Shown here one piece after another: positions 27,428-36,001 of a stretch of DNA of 64,000 nt. Positions within the stretch are counted from its first letter, which is position 1; each line of letters opens with the position of its first letter. The translations under genes and the position numbers were made by a program. The stretch comes from Geobacter sp. OR-1 (GTDB lineage: Bacteria > Desulfobacterota > Desulfuromonadia > Geobacterales > DSM-12255), in NCBI RefSeq assembly GCF_000813145.1, contig NZ_BAZF01000002.1, forward strand, positions 62,001-126,000. Reading direction: 5' to 3'. The notes under the pieces are model-generated. The model searched no databases and was not told where the DNA came from. It worked only from the letters and a program-made list of their open reading frames with translations.

Positions 27428-28564
27428 TTAAGCCGCAATAAAGCGGCCAAGGTCGCTGATCAGGTCCTCCGGCGCTTCCAGTCCAACGGAAAACCTCACC
27501 AATGTGTCGCTGATCCCCCTTGCAGCCCGCTCCTCCGGAGGCATCGCCGCATGGGACATCTTTGCCGGATAAGAGAGAATACTCTCCACCCCGCCGAGGC
27601 TCACCGCGAATGCCGCCAGCTCAACCCCTTCCAGAAGCCGCTTGGTCAGTTCAAACGATTCCAGCTCGAACGACAGGACCGCGCCCGGCCCGGACGACTG
27701 GCGATTATGAACCGCAAAACCTGGATGCTCGGCCAGCCCGGGATAGTGGACCTTTTTCACCTGCGGTTGCGCCGCAAGCCAGTTCGCGATCCGGATGGCG
27801 GAACTCTGGCTCTCCTCCAGCCGCACTTTAAGGGTCTTCAGCCCCCGCAAGGTCAGCCAGCAGTCCTGGGGGCCGAGGATAGCGCCGAAGCCGTTCTGGA
27901 TGAACCCGATCCGTTTGGCCAGTTCCCGGTCCTTTGTCACGCTGAAGCCGCAGACAACGTCGCTGTGACCGTTAAGAAACTTGGTGCCGCTGTGAATGAC
28001 AATGTCGCAGCCGAGATCGAGTGGGCGCTGCAGATATGGGGTCATGAAGGTGTTGTCCACCAGGGTGATGAGCCCTTTTGACCTGGCCAGCTCTGCGGCG
28101 CCGGCCAGGTCGGTGATCTTTAGCAGCGGATTTGACGGGGACTCCAGGTAAATACCCTTGGTCTCAGGTCTGATGGCCCCTGCAATGGCGTCGAGGCTCG
28201 TGGCATCCACGAACGTGACGGTCAGCCCCCAGCGGCTGAACAGTTTGGTCAGAACCCGGAAAGCGCCGCCGTATACGTCTTCGCAGACCACCAGATGATC
28301 TCCGGGCTGAAACAGGAGGAGCGTGGATGATATGGCTGCCATCCCGGAGCCGAAGGCAAAGGCGTGCGTCCCATTCTCAAGTGCGGCGATCGCCTCTTCA
28401 AGGGCCTCGCGGGTCGGGTTGCCAGAGCGGGCATAATCGTACTTGCCGAAATGGTCGACCGACTTCTGGGCAAAGGTAGAGGTCTGGTATACCGGTATGC
28501 TCAGGGCTCCGGTTGCCGGGTCTATTGAATGGCTCCCATGGATGAGCCTGGTCTCGAATTTCAT
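27428..28564 (-). CDS. Cys/Met-metabolism PLP enzyme (cystathionine gamma-synthase/lyase family), second gene
   Basis: 378 residues of the gamma-family of PLP enzymes. Visible: YDYARSGNPTREALE, FGSGMAAISSTL, DVYGG, LVDNTFMTPYLQRPL, and the PLP lysine in IHSGTKFLNGHSDV. Members interconvert cysteine, cystathionine and homocysteine; by eye I cannot decide among cystathionine gamma-synthase (MetB), beta-lyase (MetC) and gamma-lyase. Having two paralogues in tandem behind a SAM riboswitch suggests two consecutive steps of transsulfuration, e.g. MetB then MetC. Its ATG overlaps the stop of the upstream paralogue (ATGA), i.e. coupled translation. Confidence 0.9.
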   Translation of the reverse strand: MKFETRLIHGSHSIDPATGALSIPVYQTSTFAQKSVDHFGKYDYARSGNPTREALEEAIAALENGTHAFAFGSGMAAISSTLLLFQPGDHLVVCEDVYGGAFRVLTKLFSRWGLTVTFVDATSLDAIAGAIRPETKGIYLESPSNPLLKITDLAGAAELARSKGLITLVDNTFMTPYLQRPLDLGCDIVIHSGTKFLNGHSDVVCGFSVTKDRELAKRIGFIQNGFGAILGPQDCWLTLRGLKTLKVRLEESQSSAIRIANWLAAQPQVKKVHYPGLAEHPGFAVHNRQSSGPGAVLSFELESFELTKRLLEGVELAAFAVSLGGVESILSYPAKMSHAAMPPEERAARGISDTLVRFSVGLEAPEDLISDLGRFIAA

Positions 28565-29709
28565 GCTGCCTCCTCAAGGGCAAATGCGTGGTCCAGATCG
28601 GCGATCAGGTCGTGAACATCCTCGATCCCCACCGAAAGCCTCAGCAGAACCTTGTTGATCCCCAGCTTCTCCCGCTTTTCCGGCTCGATATCGGCATGGG
28701 TCTGTACTTCCGGAAAGGTGATCAGGGTCTCGACCCCGCCCAGGCTCTCGGCAAATGATATCAGATCCGTCCTCAACAGCAACGGTTCTACCAGCGAGGT
28801 GTCAACAACCTCAAAGGCGATCATCGCCCCGAACCCTCTCCCCTGGCGCTTCAGCAGCTCATGGCCAGGATGCCCTGGCAGTCCCGGATAATGCACCTTC
28901 CTGACCAGGGGATGTTGCTCCAGCCATTCGGCAATCGCCTGGGCATTCTCCTGTTGCCGGTCGAGCCTTACGGAGAGTGTCTTCATCCCCCTGATGGTCA
29001 GCCACGAATCCTGCGGACCGAGCACTGCACCGGCGCCGTTCTGGTGGAAGTACACCTTTTCCGCCAGTTCCGGGTCCTTGACCACGACCAGTCCGCAGAC
29101 CGTGTCGTTATGGCCGGCAAGGTACTTGGTAGCGCTGTAGACGGTGATGTCCGCGCCAAGGTCCAGCGGCCGGAGCAGATACGGGGTCAGGAACGTATTG
29201 TCGACTATGCAGAGCAACCCCTGTTCGCGGCAGAGCGCGGAGAGTGCCGCAATGTCGGCCACCTTCAGCAGCGGATTGGTCAGGGACTCGACGAACAGCG
29301 CCCTGGTGTTCGGGAGGATGGCGTTTTTGACGGCATCGACGTCGCTGGTATCCACATAACTGAACTCCAGGCCGTACTGGTTGAAGATCTTTTCAAACAG
29401 CCGGTAGGTGCCACCGTAAAGGTCCTCGGTAACAATGATATGGTCCCCACGGCTGAACAGGAACAGGAGGCTGGTAATTGCCGCCATCCCCGACGAATAG
29501 GCAAACCCGCGACAGCCGTTGTCCAGGCGGGCGATTCCGTCTTCGAGCGCTTGGCGGGTGGGATTTCCGGAGCGGGAGTAATCGTAGCCGGTACTCTGGC
29601 CGAGCCCCGGATGCCGAAATGTGGCGGTCTGATAAATCGGGACCGTGACCGCGCCGGTGCGGGTATCCCAATCGAGTCCGATCTGTGCTGCCTGCGATGC
29701 GATGTTCAT
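28561..29709 (-). CDS. Cys/Met-metabolism PLP enzyme (cystathionine gamma-synthase/lyase family), first gene
   Basis: 382 residues, same fold as the next gene but only about half identical by eye. Visible: YDYSRSGNPTRQALEDG, YSSGMAAITSLL, EDLYGGTYRLF, CIVDNTFLTPYLLRPL and the PLP lysine in VYSATKYLAGHNDTV. ATG 29709 is chosen because GGAGGTCATATC precedes it; an in-frame start at 29763 would lie inside the riboswitch terminator. First gene of the SAM-controlled operon, so a role in methionine/cysteine synthesis is well supported even though the exact reaction (MetB, MetC or O-acetylhomoserine sulfhydrylase-like) is not fixed. Confidence 0.92.
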   Translation of the reverse strand: MNIASQAAQIGLDWDTRTGAVTVPIYQTATFRHPGLGQSTGYDYSRSGNPTRQALEDGIARLDNGCRGFAYSSGMAAITSLLFLFSRGDHIIVTEDLYGGTYRLFEKIFNQYGLEFSYVDTSDVDAVKNAILPNTRALFVESLTNPLLKVADIAALSALCREQGLLCIVDNTFLTPYLLRPLDLGADITVYSATKYLAGHNDTVCGLVVVKDPELAEKVYFHQNGAGAVLGPQDSWLTIRGMKTLSVRLDRQQENAQAIAEWLEQHPLVRKVHYPGLPGHPGHELLKRQGRGFGAMIAFEVVDTSLVEPLLLRTDLISFAESLGGVETLITFPEVQTHADIEPEKREKLGINKVLLRLSVGIEDVHDLIADLDHAFALEEAA

Positions 29710-29732
29710 GATATGACCTCCAAAATGAAAAT

Positions 29733-29755
29733 CCCCTTCCGGGGTGCGGAAGGGG
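29733..29755 (-). terminator. Riboswitch-controlled intrinsic terminator
   Basis: Minus strand CCCCTTCCG, loop, CGGAAGGGG followed by ATTTTCATTTT, ending a dozen bases before the ribosome site of the first PLP gene. It lies directly after the SAM aptamer and is the likely expression platform: formed when SAM is bound. Confidence 0.8.
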
Positions 29756-29778
29756 ACTATCACGAAGATCGTCCGCGC

Positions 29779-29882
29779 TCCCTTATCTCCCGGAACCTGT
29801 CGGTTCCGCAGGAATTGGCACCTTCCCTTGCGGGAGGTTGCCGCGACGTCACAGGGCCTGTCCCTCGGTCGCTCTTGATAAG
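29779..29882 (-). promoter_or_regulatory. SAM-I (S-box) riboswitch aptamer
   Basis: The minus strand shows the S-box landmarks in order: P1 CTTATCAAGAG, GAGGGACAGGCCC, GCGGCAACC, GGTGCCAATTCCTGC, the P4 hairpin GGAACCGACAGGTTCC, and the closing P1 strand AGATAAGG. It precedes two methionine/cysteine PLP enzymes and an intrinsic terminator, so high SAM would turn the operon off. The remaining part of the 29710-30154 gap holds divergent promoters and no gene. Confidence 0.95.
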
Positions 29883-29948
29883 AAACGTGGTACTTATTTA
29901 GTTGTCGGTATCAGCCGCAAAAACGTGCCGGCAAACGATATGTTTTAT

Positions 29949-29977
29949 TCTTTACCTTATTGGTCGGACAATGTCAA
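29949..29977 (-). promoter_or_regulatory. Sigma-70 type promoter for the SAM-riboswitch operon
   Basis: Minus strand TTGACA, 17 bases, TAAAGA, about 65 bases before the aptamer begins. Confidence 0.6.
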
Positions 29978-30060
29978 AGATTTTTTTCACCTCAACTCAG
30001 GCCCGAGGAAACTGGCTGATTATGTGCAACAATAATGTACAGATATTAACATTAGTGTCA

Positions 30061-30089
30061 TTGACAGTAATTATTTTTAACCTTAACGT
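30061..30089 (+). promoter_or_regulatory. Possible sigma-70 promoter for the secreted subtilase
   Basis: TTGACA, 17 bases, TAACGT, in an AT-rich stretch about 65 bases before the start codon at 30155. Confidence 0.45.
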
Positions 30090-30154
30090 ATGTGACCTAT
30101 AAAAACCTTTAACGTAACCCGTATTTAAATACCTGACGCTACGGAGTCGGATTT

Positions 30155-33100
30155 ATGTGGCATATCGATGGTCTCCAGTTGAAAATCCTGCTTGCCGTGA
30201 CTCTCACTGTCAGCACTCTTACCCTGCCGGAGAAGACATTGGCGTTTCTTTCGGAGGCTCAGACAGTACCGCCAGCAGCCCAAACTCAGTCGGGCGACCC
30301 GGTTCAAGTTCGGCGTGCCGAGTATCACCCCGGCGCGCTAATCATCAAATTCAGGGACGAGGCGATCATTGGCGCCGTTGCAGGGGAACTGGTGCGCACC
30401 GGTCAATCGTTCCGGGAGGTAACCGGCAACGATCACCTGGACAGATTGAACGCCAAATACAAAGTGAAGGCGATGCACCGGGTTTTTGCTCCGGTTCCTG
30501 CTGGAGAACCGTCAGGCCCCATTGATCGGGTCACGGCAACGCAACGCCACAAAGAACAGCGCGACAAGCAACTCATGCATGTCGCCGGCATCCGCGAGAA
30601 GCGTCACGCCACTAAGGGTCTGTCGAAGAAGAATATCCCGGGAGAAAAGACGCCCCCCTATCTGGACTCGGTGTACCGGCTGGAGGTGGACCCAAAGACC
30701 TTCATCGACGGTGCCTGTCGCGATTACACCAGCGATCCGAACATTGCCTACTGCCAGCCAGATTTCAAGATGGAGGCGCAGTGGATTCCAAACGACCCCT
30801 ACTACGCCTCCTTCGGGAGCTGGGGCCAGGGGTATGACGACCTTTGGGGGCTCAGAAAACTGCAGATTGAGGCAGCCTGGGACGTGTCCAAGGGCGAAGG
30901 TGTAGTGGTAGCTGTGGTGGACACCGGCGTGGATTATAACCATATCGACTTGGCCTCTAACATCTGGACCAATACCGGGGAGATCCCCGGCAACGGCATT
31001 GATGACGACGGTAACGGCTTCATCGATGACGTGCGGGGGTGGGATTTCGTCACCAACGACAACGACCCTTATGACGGGCATGGCCACGGGACACATGTCT
31101 CAGGCACCATTGCAGCTGTGGGTAACAACGGCGAAGGTATCGTCGGCGTGGCCCCGGCCGCCAAGATCATGCCGTTGAAAGGGCTTGATGATGGGGGTAG
31201 CGGCAGTTCCTACGGTCTGGCCAGGGCCATTAGGTACGCTGCGGATAACGGTGCTGATGTCATCAATAACAGCTGGGGGTGTAGCAGTGCCTGTCCATCC
31301 AACCCGGTGGCAGAGGATGCAGTAAGATATGCCCACGAACTGGGTGCGGTGGTGGTCTTTGCAGCTGGCAACAGCAATGGCGACGTTAACCAGTATTCAC
31401 CGGGCAACCAGGCCAACGAGGTCATCACTGTGGCGTCCAGCTCTGAGTTGGACACAAAGAGCGACTTCAGCAATTTCGGCAGCGCCATCGACGTGTCGGC
31501 GCCCGGAGGCGGCGACGATGGGACCAGCAGCAACCGGGTAGGCCGCAACATCCTGTCTTTGCGGGCCGGCAGTACCGACTTATATGCTGACGGCCTCTGC
31601 ACCGTCGGGGTGGGTTACTACCGGGCCAGGGGAACCTCCATGGCCGCCCCGCATGTGTCCGGGGTAGCCGCTCTGGTTGTTGCCAGCCATCCGTCGTTCA
31701 CACCTGGCGACGTTTCTCAGGCCCTTCGCGCATCGGCGGACGATATCGATACACCGGGATTCGACCTGAGCTCCGGAGCCGGGAGGGTAAACGCGCAGCG
31801 TGCGGTTAACATTACCGCAGTGCCTAGAGTGAGGATTACCTCCCCGTTGAATTATGTATTCATAACCAACGGAGCCCGCACGGTTACGATCAAAGGCGAT
31901 GCCTACGGCGCAAATTTTGCCAAATACCGGTTGTCATACGCTCCTGTGAACAGTGTTGACAGCCAGGGTCAGTTCTCTCCTGTTGTCGGCACCTGGAAGA
32001 CGCTGGTGTCAGAATCGACCCAGAGCGTGATCGATGGCGTTCTGGCAGAGGCAAGCAACAGCCTGTTCCCGCTAGGCTGGAGCTATCTTCTGAAACTGGA
32101 GGTAACAACGACTGATGATAAAGTGTTCAGTGATATCAAGGAGATTCAATTTTACAAGGAAGATCCCCGCTTTAATGTTCTGACAACCGGTGAAGTAAAT
32201 AGTACCCCATGTTCGGAAGGTGACAGGTTTGCTTGGCGGGAAACTGAACCGCAGGGTACGAATCGTTACGTCGGCAAGGTGTACGATGGTGTGACAAACA
32301 GGATGTATACCATCTACCCTGAGGAAGGGAGGGAGGGGGCGTGGGTTGACAAGATTTTCCTCAACGCGAACAAGATCATTTGGTATGAAACCAACTACAG
32401 TTACGGCAAAATCGGCATTGCGTCTCTAAACCCAGCCGGGGATATGATTGTCGAAACCGTATTCCCTAATGAACTGTTCTCTGCTGGTCAGAACAAAATT
32501 CTGATGAACCAGGGTGAGAATACGATTCCAACCGGACAAACAGTCTACCTGTTTGATCTGACCACAAATACCCTTTCTCCGGAATATCGCTTGCCCCCCG
32601 GGGACTATTCCCAGTTCTGGCCGTCGGTTCTGGGAGACAGCGTGGTAACGAACATGTGGTACCCAGGCGGCATCAACGATGACGTGACTGTAAATCTGAC
32701 CGACCTGCCAACTGGGTATAATGAGGTTGTCAGAACGGTTACCGGTGACAGTAGCGTGCAGGGGGCGATCAATGGCCCTGGTGTCGTAGTTTGGACCGAA
32801 AGGCTTTCTCTAACTGATGGGGACCATCTTTGGTGCTTTGACAAAACTACCAAGGCGATTAGGTTTGTGGATGAATCACATCCCTACTCATTTGCAACCG
32901 ATGGGAAGTCCATTCTCTACACCAAATTCGGTACGGAGTCCGGAGAGCTAAAAACCAACCTCTACTCTTACAACATCGCCACTGGGGCAAAATCGTTTTA
33001 TGCCACGAACCATCTGAAACTCGCAGCAAACAACATGTGGCCGAGTTTTGGCACGAAGCACATACAATGGTCAGCGACCCCCTTGATCATGGTCAGCAAT

Positions 33101-34894
33101 GAGGTGCCGGTTCTGGGATCAGTGGGGAACCAGGCTGTTGCCATTAATGCAACATTCACTTTACCGATAACTGCCGCTGATTCAGAGCAGGACAAGGTAG
33201 ATCTTGATGCAGTGGGAGGGATCTGGCCCGATGCTACAACTTCCCTCCCTTCTGGTGCAACCTTCACCGATAATGGAAACGGGACAGGCACACTGCAATG
33301 GACGCCGACACAGCCAGGTGTCTACACGGTATCCTTCCTCGCAAGGGATTTTAGCGGACGGAAGGAAGAGACGTGGAACAGTATGCAGTCTGCCACTTTT
33401 CTGGCATATGATCCGAGTAGTCCGCTGAAACCGCTCGCTGTAACAATCGCCGGAGACGGGACGGTGAATTCCTCGCAAGGGGCTGGACTGAACTGCTCCA
33501 GCGCTAGCTGCAGCCAGGACTATTCCGATGGCACCAATATCGTACTTACCGCCACACCTGGTCCCGGCTATGCCTTCAGCGGATGGTCCGGCGCTTGCAG
33601 CGGAATTGCACCGTGCGCTCTGACGATGAACCAACCTCGTATAGTCACAGCCACTTTTGCACCTTCGTATTTACTTGAAGTAAAACTGTCCGGTAGTGGC
33701 ACGGTCCATTCGTCTCCGGCGCCGGACGTCAACTGCTCATCTTCATCTTGCCGTCAATCATACGCTAATGTTTCGGTGGTGACCCTCACCGCAACCCCCG
33801 CTCCCGGGTTTGTCTTCAGTGGCTGGTCCGGCGACTGCAGTGGTATGGAAACGTGCATGGTGACGATGAACCAGGACCAAAGCATCACCGCAACATTCAT
33901 TCCTACCTATCCACTCAACGTCACAGTTTCAGGCAGCGGTACGGTTCATTCATCCCCGTCTACGGACATCAGCTGTTCATCAGGCACCTGCAGTAAAACC
34001 TACCCGAGCGGTTCCGTGGTGACGCTAACTGCCTCGCCATCGACCGATTATCTGTTCACTGGCTGGTCCGGGGCGTGCGGTGGCACCGGTGACTGCACGG
34101 TTACCATGGACGCCGCCACGGCGGTTACCGCATCGTTCATAAACCCCAATCACCGCACACTCTCCGTTACCGTCTCAGGCAGCGGTACGGTTCATTCATC
34201 CCCATCGCCAGATATCAACTGCTCATCCGGCACCTGCACGGTATCCTACATGGTCGGCTCTGCAGTGACACTCTCGGTAGTTCCATCAGCCGGTTTTGTC
34301 TTTAGCGGCTGGACTGGGGACTGCAGCGGCACCGATACGTGCACTGTTCCGATGGACCAAGCAAAAAGTGCCACTGCAATCTTCACGAAGACGAGTTCGC
34401 TGCTCTCAGTCTCAATTATTCTCAGCAGGGGTACTGTCCATTCATCTCCCCTTCCGGATATTGACTGCACCACCGGTACCTGTACCCAGTGGTATGACCT
34501 TGGAACAAACGCCACCCTAACCGCCTCACCTGGCCCTGTTTCCTATTTCGGTGGCTGGACCGGCGCCTGCAGCGGCTCCGGGACCAATAATGCCTGCATG
34601 GTTACCATGAACCAGGATCAAGGCGTCGGGGCTATTTTCTATGGCTGCGGCTCAATGGTCTCATCCAGTTGTTTTCAATATATTCAATCGGCTTTATCCA
34701 ATGCGTCAAGTGGCAGTACGATCAAGGCCAGGGGAGGGGTTATTTATCAGAGTCTTGTGACTACGCAGTCTGTCTCATTAAGTCTTGAGGGTGGGTATGA
34801 TGTTGAATTCACCAACCGCGCCGACTTTACATCCATACCTCAATTGACAGTGATGTACGGCGATCTAACGGTGAGCGATATCATTATTAAATAA
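30155..34894 (+). CDS. Large secreted S8 (subtilisin-family) protease with C-terminal repeats
   Basis: 1579 residues. Signal-like N-terminus (about 1-30), a propeptide region (to about 215), then the subtilase catalytic domain with Asp in VVDTGVDYNHID (about 253), His in GHGTHVSGT (about 311) and Ser in ARGTSMAAPHVSG (about 494). Next a region of strand repeats resembling a beta-propeller (about 680-960; e.g. NKIIWYETNY, GVVVWTERL), an Ig/cadherin-like domain (about 985-1080), five repeats of about 80 residues (1092-1492) and a final beta-rich segment GSTIKARGG ... SLEGGYDVEF. Ribosome site CGGAGTCGG before the ATG. The gene stands alone between divergent and convergent neighbours. Substrate unknown; likely outer-surface or released. 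Confidence 0.9.
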   Translation: MWHIDGLQLKILLAVTLTVSTLTLPEKTLAFLSEAQTVPPAAQTQSGDPVQVRRAEYHPGALIIKFRDEAIIGAVAGELVRTGQSFREVTGNDHLDRLNAKYKVKAMHRVFAPVPAGEPSGPIDRVTATQRHKEQRDKQLMHVAGIREKRHATKGLSKKNIPGEKTPPYLDSVYRLEVDPKTFIDGACRDYTSDPNIAYCQPDFKMEAQWIPNDPYYASFGSWGQGYDDLWGLRKLQIEAAWDVSKGEGVVVAVVDTGVDYNHIDLASNIWTNTGEIPGNGIDDDGNGFIDDVRGWDFVTNDNDPYDGHGHGTHVSGTIAAVGNNGEGIVGVAPAAKIMPLKGLDDGGSGSSYGLARAIRYAADNGADVINNSWGCSSACPSNPVAEDAVRYAHELGAVVVFAAGNSNGDVNQYSPGNQANEVITVASSSELDTKSDFSNFGSAIDVSAPGGGDDGTSSNRVGRNILSLRAGSTDLYADGLCTVGVGYYRARGTSMAAPHVSGVAALVVASHPSFTPGDVSQALRASADDIDTPGFDLSSGAGRVNAQRAVNITAVPRVRITSPLNYVFITNGARTVTIKGDAYGANFAKYRLSYAPVNSVDSQGQFSPVVGTWKTLVSESTQSVIDGVLAEASNSLFPLGWSYLLKLEVTTTDDKVFSDIKEIQFYKEDPRFNVLTTGEVNSTPCSEGDRFAWRETEPQGTNRYVGKVYDGVTNRMYTIYPEEGREGAWVDKIFLNANKIIWYETNYSYGKIGIASLNPAGDMIVETVFPNELFSAGQNKILMNQGENTIPTGQTVYLFDLTTNTLSPEYRLPPGDYSQFWPSVLGDSVVTNMWYPGGINDDVTVNLTDLPTGYNEVVRTVTGDSSVQGAINGPGVVVWTERLSLTDGDHLWCFDKTTKAIRFVDESHPYSFATDGKSILYTKFGTESGELKTNLYSYNIATGAKSFYATNHLKLAANNMWPSFGTKHIQWSATPLIMVSNEVPVLGSVGNQAVAINATFTLPITAADSEQDKVDLDAVGGIWPDATTSLPSGATFTDNGNGTGTLQWTPTQPGVYTVSFLARDFSGRKEETWNSMQSATFLAYDPSSPLKPLAVTIAGDGTVNSSQGAGLNCSSASCSQDYSDGTNIVLTATPGPGYAFSGWSGACSGIAPCALTMNQPRIVTATFAPSYLLEVKLSGSGTVHSSPAPDVNCSSSSCRQSYANVSVVTLTATPAPGFVFSGWSGDCSGMETCMVTMNQDQSITATFIPTYPLNVTVSGSGTVHSSPSTDISCSSGTCSKTYPSGSVVTLTASPSTDYLFTGWSGACGGTGDCTVTMDAATAVTASFINPNHRTLSVTVSGSGTVHSSPSPDINCSSGTCTVSYMVGSAVTLSVVPSAGFVFSGWTGDCSGTDTCTVPMDQAKSATAIFTKTSSLLSVSIILSRGTVHSSPLPDIDCTTGTCTQWYDLGTNATLTASPGPVSYFGGWTGACSGSGTNNACMVTMNQDQGVGAIFYGCGSMVSSSCFQYIQSALSNASSGSTIKARGGVIYQSLVTTQSVSLSLEGGYDVEFTNRADFTSIPQLTVMYGDLTVSDIIIK
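33430..34640 (+). repeat. Five tandem coding repeats in the subtilase
   Basis: Each repeat of 78-84 codons reads: L-x-V-x-x-S-G-S-G-T-V-H-S-S-P, NCSSGTC, Y-x-x-G, VTLTA-x-P, FSGWSG-x-C, C-x-V-T-M-x-Q, VTATF. There are four cysteines per unit, spaced to form two disulfides. Repeats 3 and 4 are nearly identical at DNA level around GGCAGCGGTACGGTTCATTC (near 33930 and 34175), a sign of recent duplication or gene conversion. The first unit has NSS instead of HSS and the last has ILSRGTVHSS. Confidence 0.9.
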
Positions 34895-34929
34895 TGACAG
34901 CGCTAATCTCTCTCAGCTGGAGCGAACCG

Positions 34930-35364
34930 TCAGAGCCCTGTGATGGCGCTGCGCGCCAGTTCGTCGCACCGTTCGTTCTCGCTATGGCCGTCGTGACCGC
35001 GCACCCAGCGCCATTCGACATTGTGGATCTTCGTAAGCTCCACCAAACGTTCCCATAAGTCGCGGTTAACTACCGGCTCCCGCTTGCTGTTGATCCACCC
35101 CTTCCGGATCCAGCCGGGAAGCCATTCCGTCATCCCCTTGACCAGATACTGCGAATCGGTTGTGATTACGACCTTGCAGGGGCGCTTCAGGGCAGAGAGC
35201 CCGGCAATTGCCGCAGTCAGCTCCATCCGGTTGTTGGTGGTGGCAGGTTCGCCGCCGGAGAGCTCCTTCTCGGTGCCATTGAACCGGAGGATCGTCCCCC
35301 AGCCGCCCGGCCCCGGATTGCCGCTGCAGGCACCGTCGCAGAAGATTTCAACAGCGTCCGACAT
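34930..35364 (-). CDS. rnhA: Ribonuclease HI
   Basis: Cleaves RNA in RNA-DNA hybrids, EC 3.1.26.4. 144 residues with the four catalytic acids: Asp in [18 protein letters not shown], Glu in [10 protein letters not shown], Asp in [10 protein letters not shown] and Asp in [11 protein letters not shown], plus the basic handle region [17 protein letters not shown] 35364 follows AGAGGGTACCT. The start overlaps the acyltransferase end by 17 bases; last gene of the minus-strand series that begins far upstream with mreB. Confidence 0.97.
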   Translation of the reverse strand: MSDAVEIFCDGACSGNPGPGGWGTILRFNGTEKELSGGEPATTNNRMELTAAIAGLSALKRPCKVVITTDSQYLVKGMTEWLPGWIRKGWINSKREPVVNRDLWERLVELTKIHNVEWRWVRGHDGHSENERCDELARSAITGL

Positions 35365-36001
35365 AGGTACCCTCTTCCCTGAGCAGGTTCTCAATCCCAT
35401 CCATGACCCGATCCACGATCAGCTGGTGGGTTTCCTTGCAATCATCCCGCTCGAAAAGATCGCTGAAATCGATCGGCTTGCCGAATACAACCATCCCCTT
35501 CTGGCCGAAACCGGGGAATTTCCAGCGGTTCAGTCCGATCAGGGCGGTCGGAACCACGGCCGGCCGCACATCGTAGATAATCTTCCCCACGCCCCGGTTC
35601 CCTTTCCCCAGCCGGCCATCCTTGTGCCGGGTCCCCTCCGGGTAGAGCATTACCCGCTGGTCAGCAAGCAGCTCATTAATTGTTTTCCCGGCGCGGACGT
35701 CCCTGCCGCGCCTGACCGGGAATGCGCCCCAGGAGCTGTAAAGCCAGCGGGTAAAGGTCTTGGCGAACAGCTCTTCCTTGGCGGGCGCCCAGAGCATACT
35801 CAGCGGGAAGCTGCGGATAACCGCCCAAGGCAGGAAGATCGTCTCATAAGCCGAAATATGGTTGGCGGCAAGCAGTACCCCGCCCGACTCCGGGATATTA
35901 GCCGCTCCCTTGGTGCGGAAATCGTTCAGAAACGACGCATACAGGCCGATCACATTCGCGGAAAAAGTGACCCACAAGCGCCTGGCGAAAGAGACCTTCA
36001 T
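35348..36001 (-). CDS. PlsC-type lysophospholipid acyltransferase
   Basis: 217 residues, acylates 1-acyl-glycerol-3-phosphate or a related lysolipid at the inner membrane. Motif I reads NHISAYET: the catalytic H-x4-D is H-x4-E here. Motif [10 protein letters not shown] and motif [14 protein letters not shown] are conserved, motif IV is VVPTALIGL. The Glu replacement may alter activity or mark a different lipid substrate (e.g. ornithine lipid synthesis); family placement is otherwise firm. Its ATG overlaps the histidine kinase stop (ATGA) and its end overlaps rnhA. Confidence 0.88.
   Translation of the reverse strand: MKVSFARRLWVTFSANVIGLYASFLNDFRTKGAANIPESGGVLLAANHISAYETIFLPWAVIRSFPLSMLWAPAKEELFAKTFTRWLYSSWGAFPVRRGRDVRAGKTINELLADQRVMLYPEGTRHKDGRLGKGNRGVGKIIYDVRPAVVPTALIGLNRWKFPGFGQKGMVVFGKPIDFSDLFERDDCKETHQLIVDRVMDGIENLLREEGTYVGRC

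Noticed and set aside
33430-34640. Regular repeats that could suggest a CRISPR or minisatellite array
   Set aside because: They are in-frame protein repeats of about 240 bases within one open gene, not short direct repeats with unique spacers.
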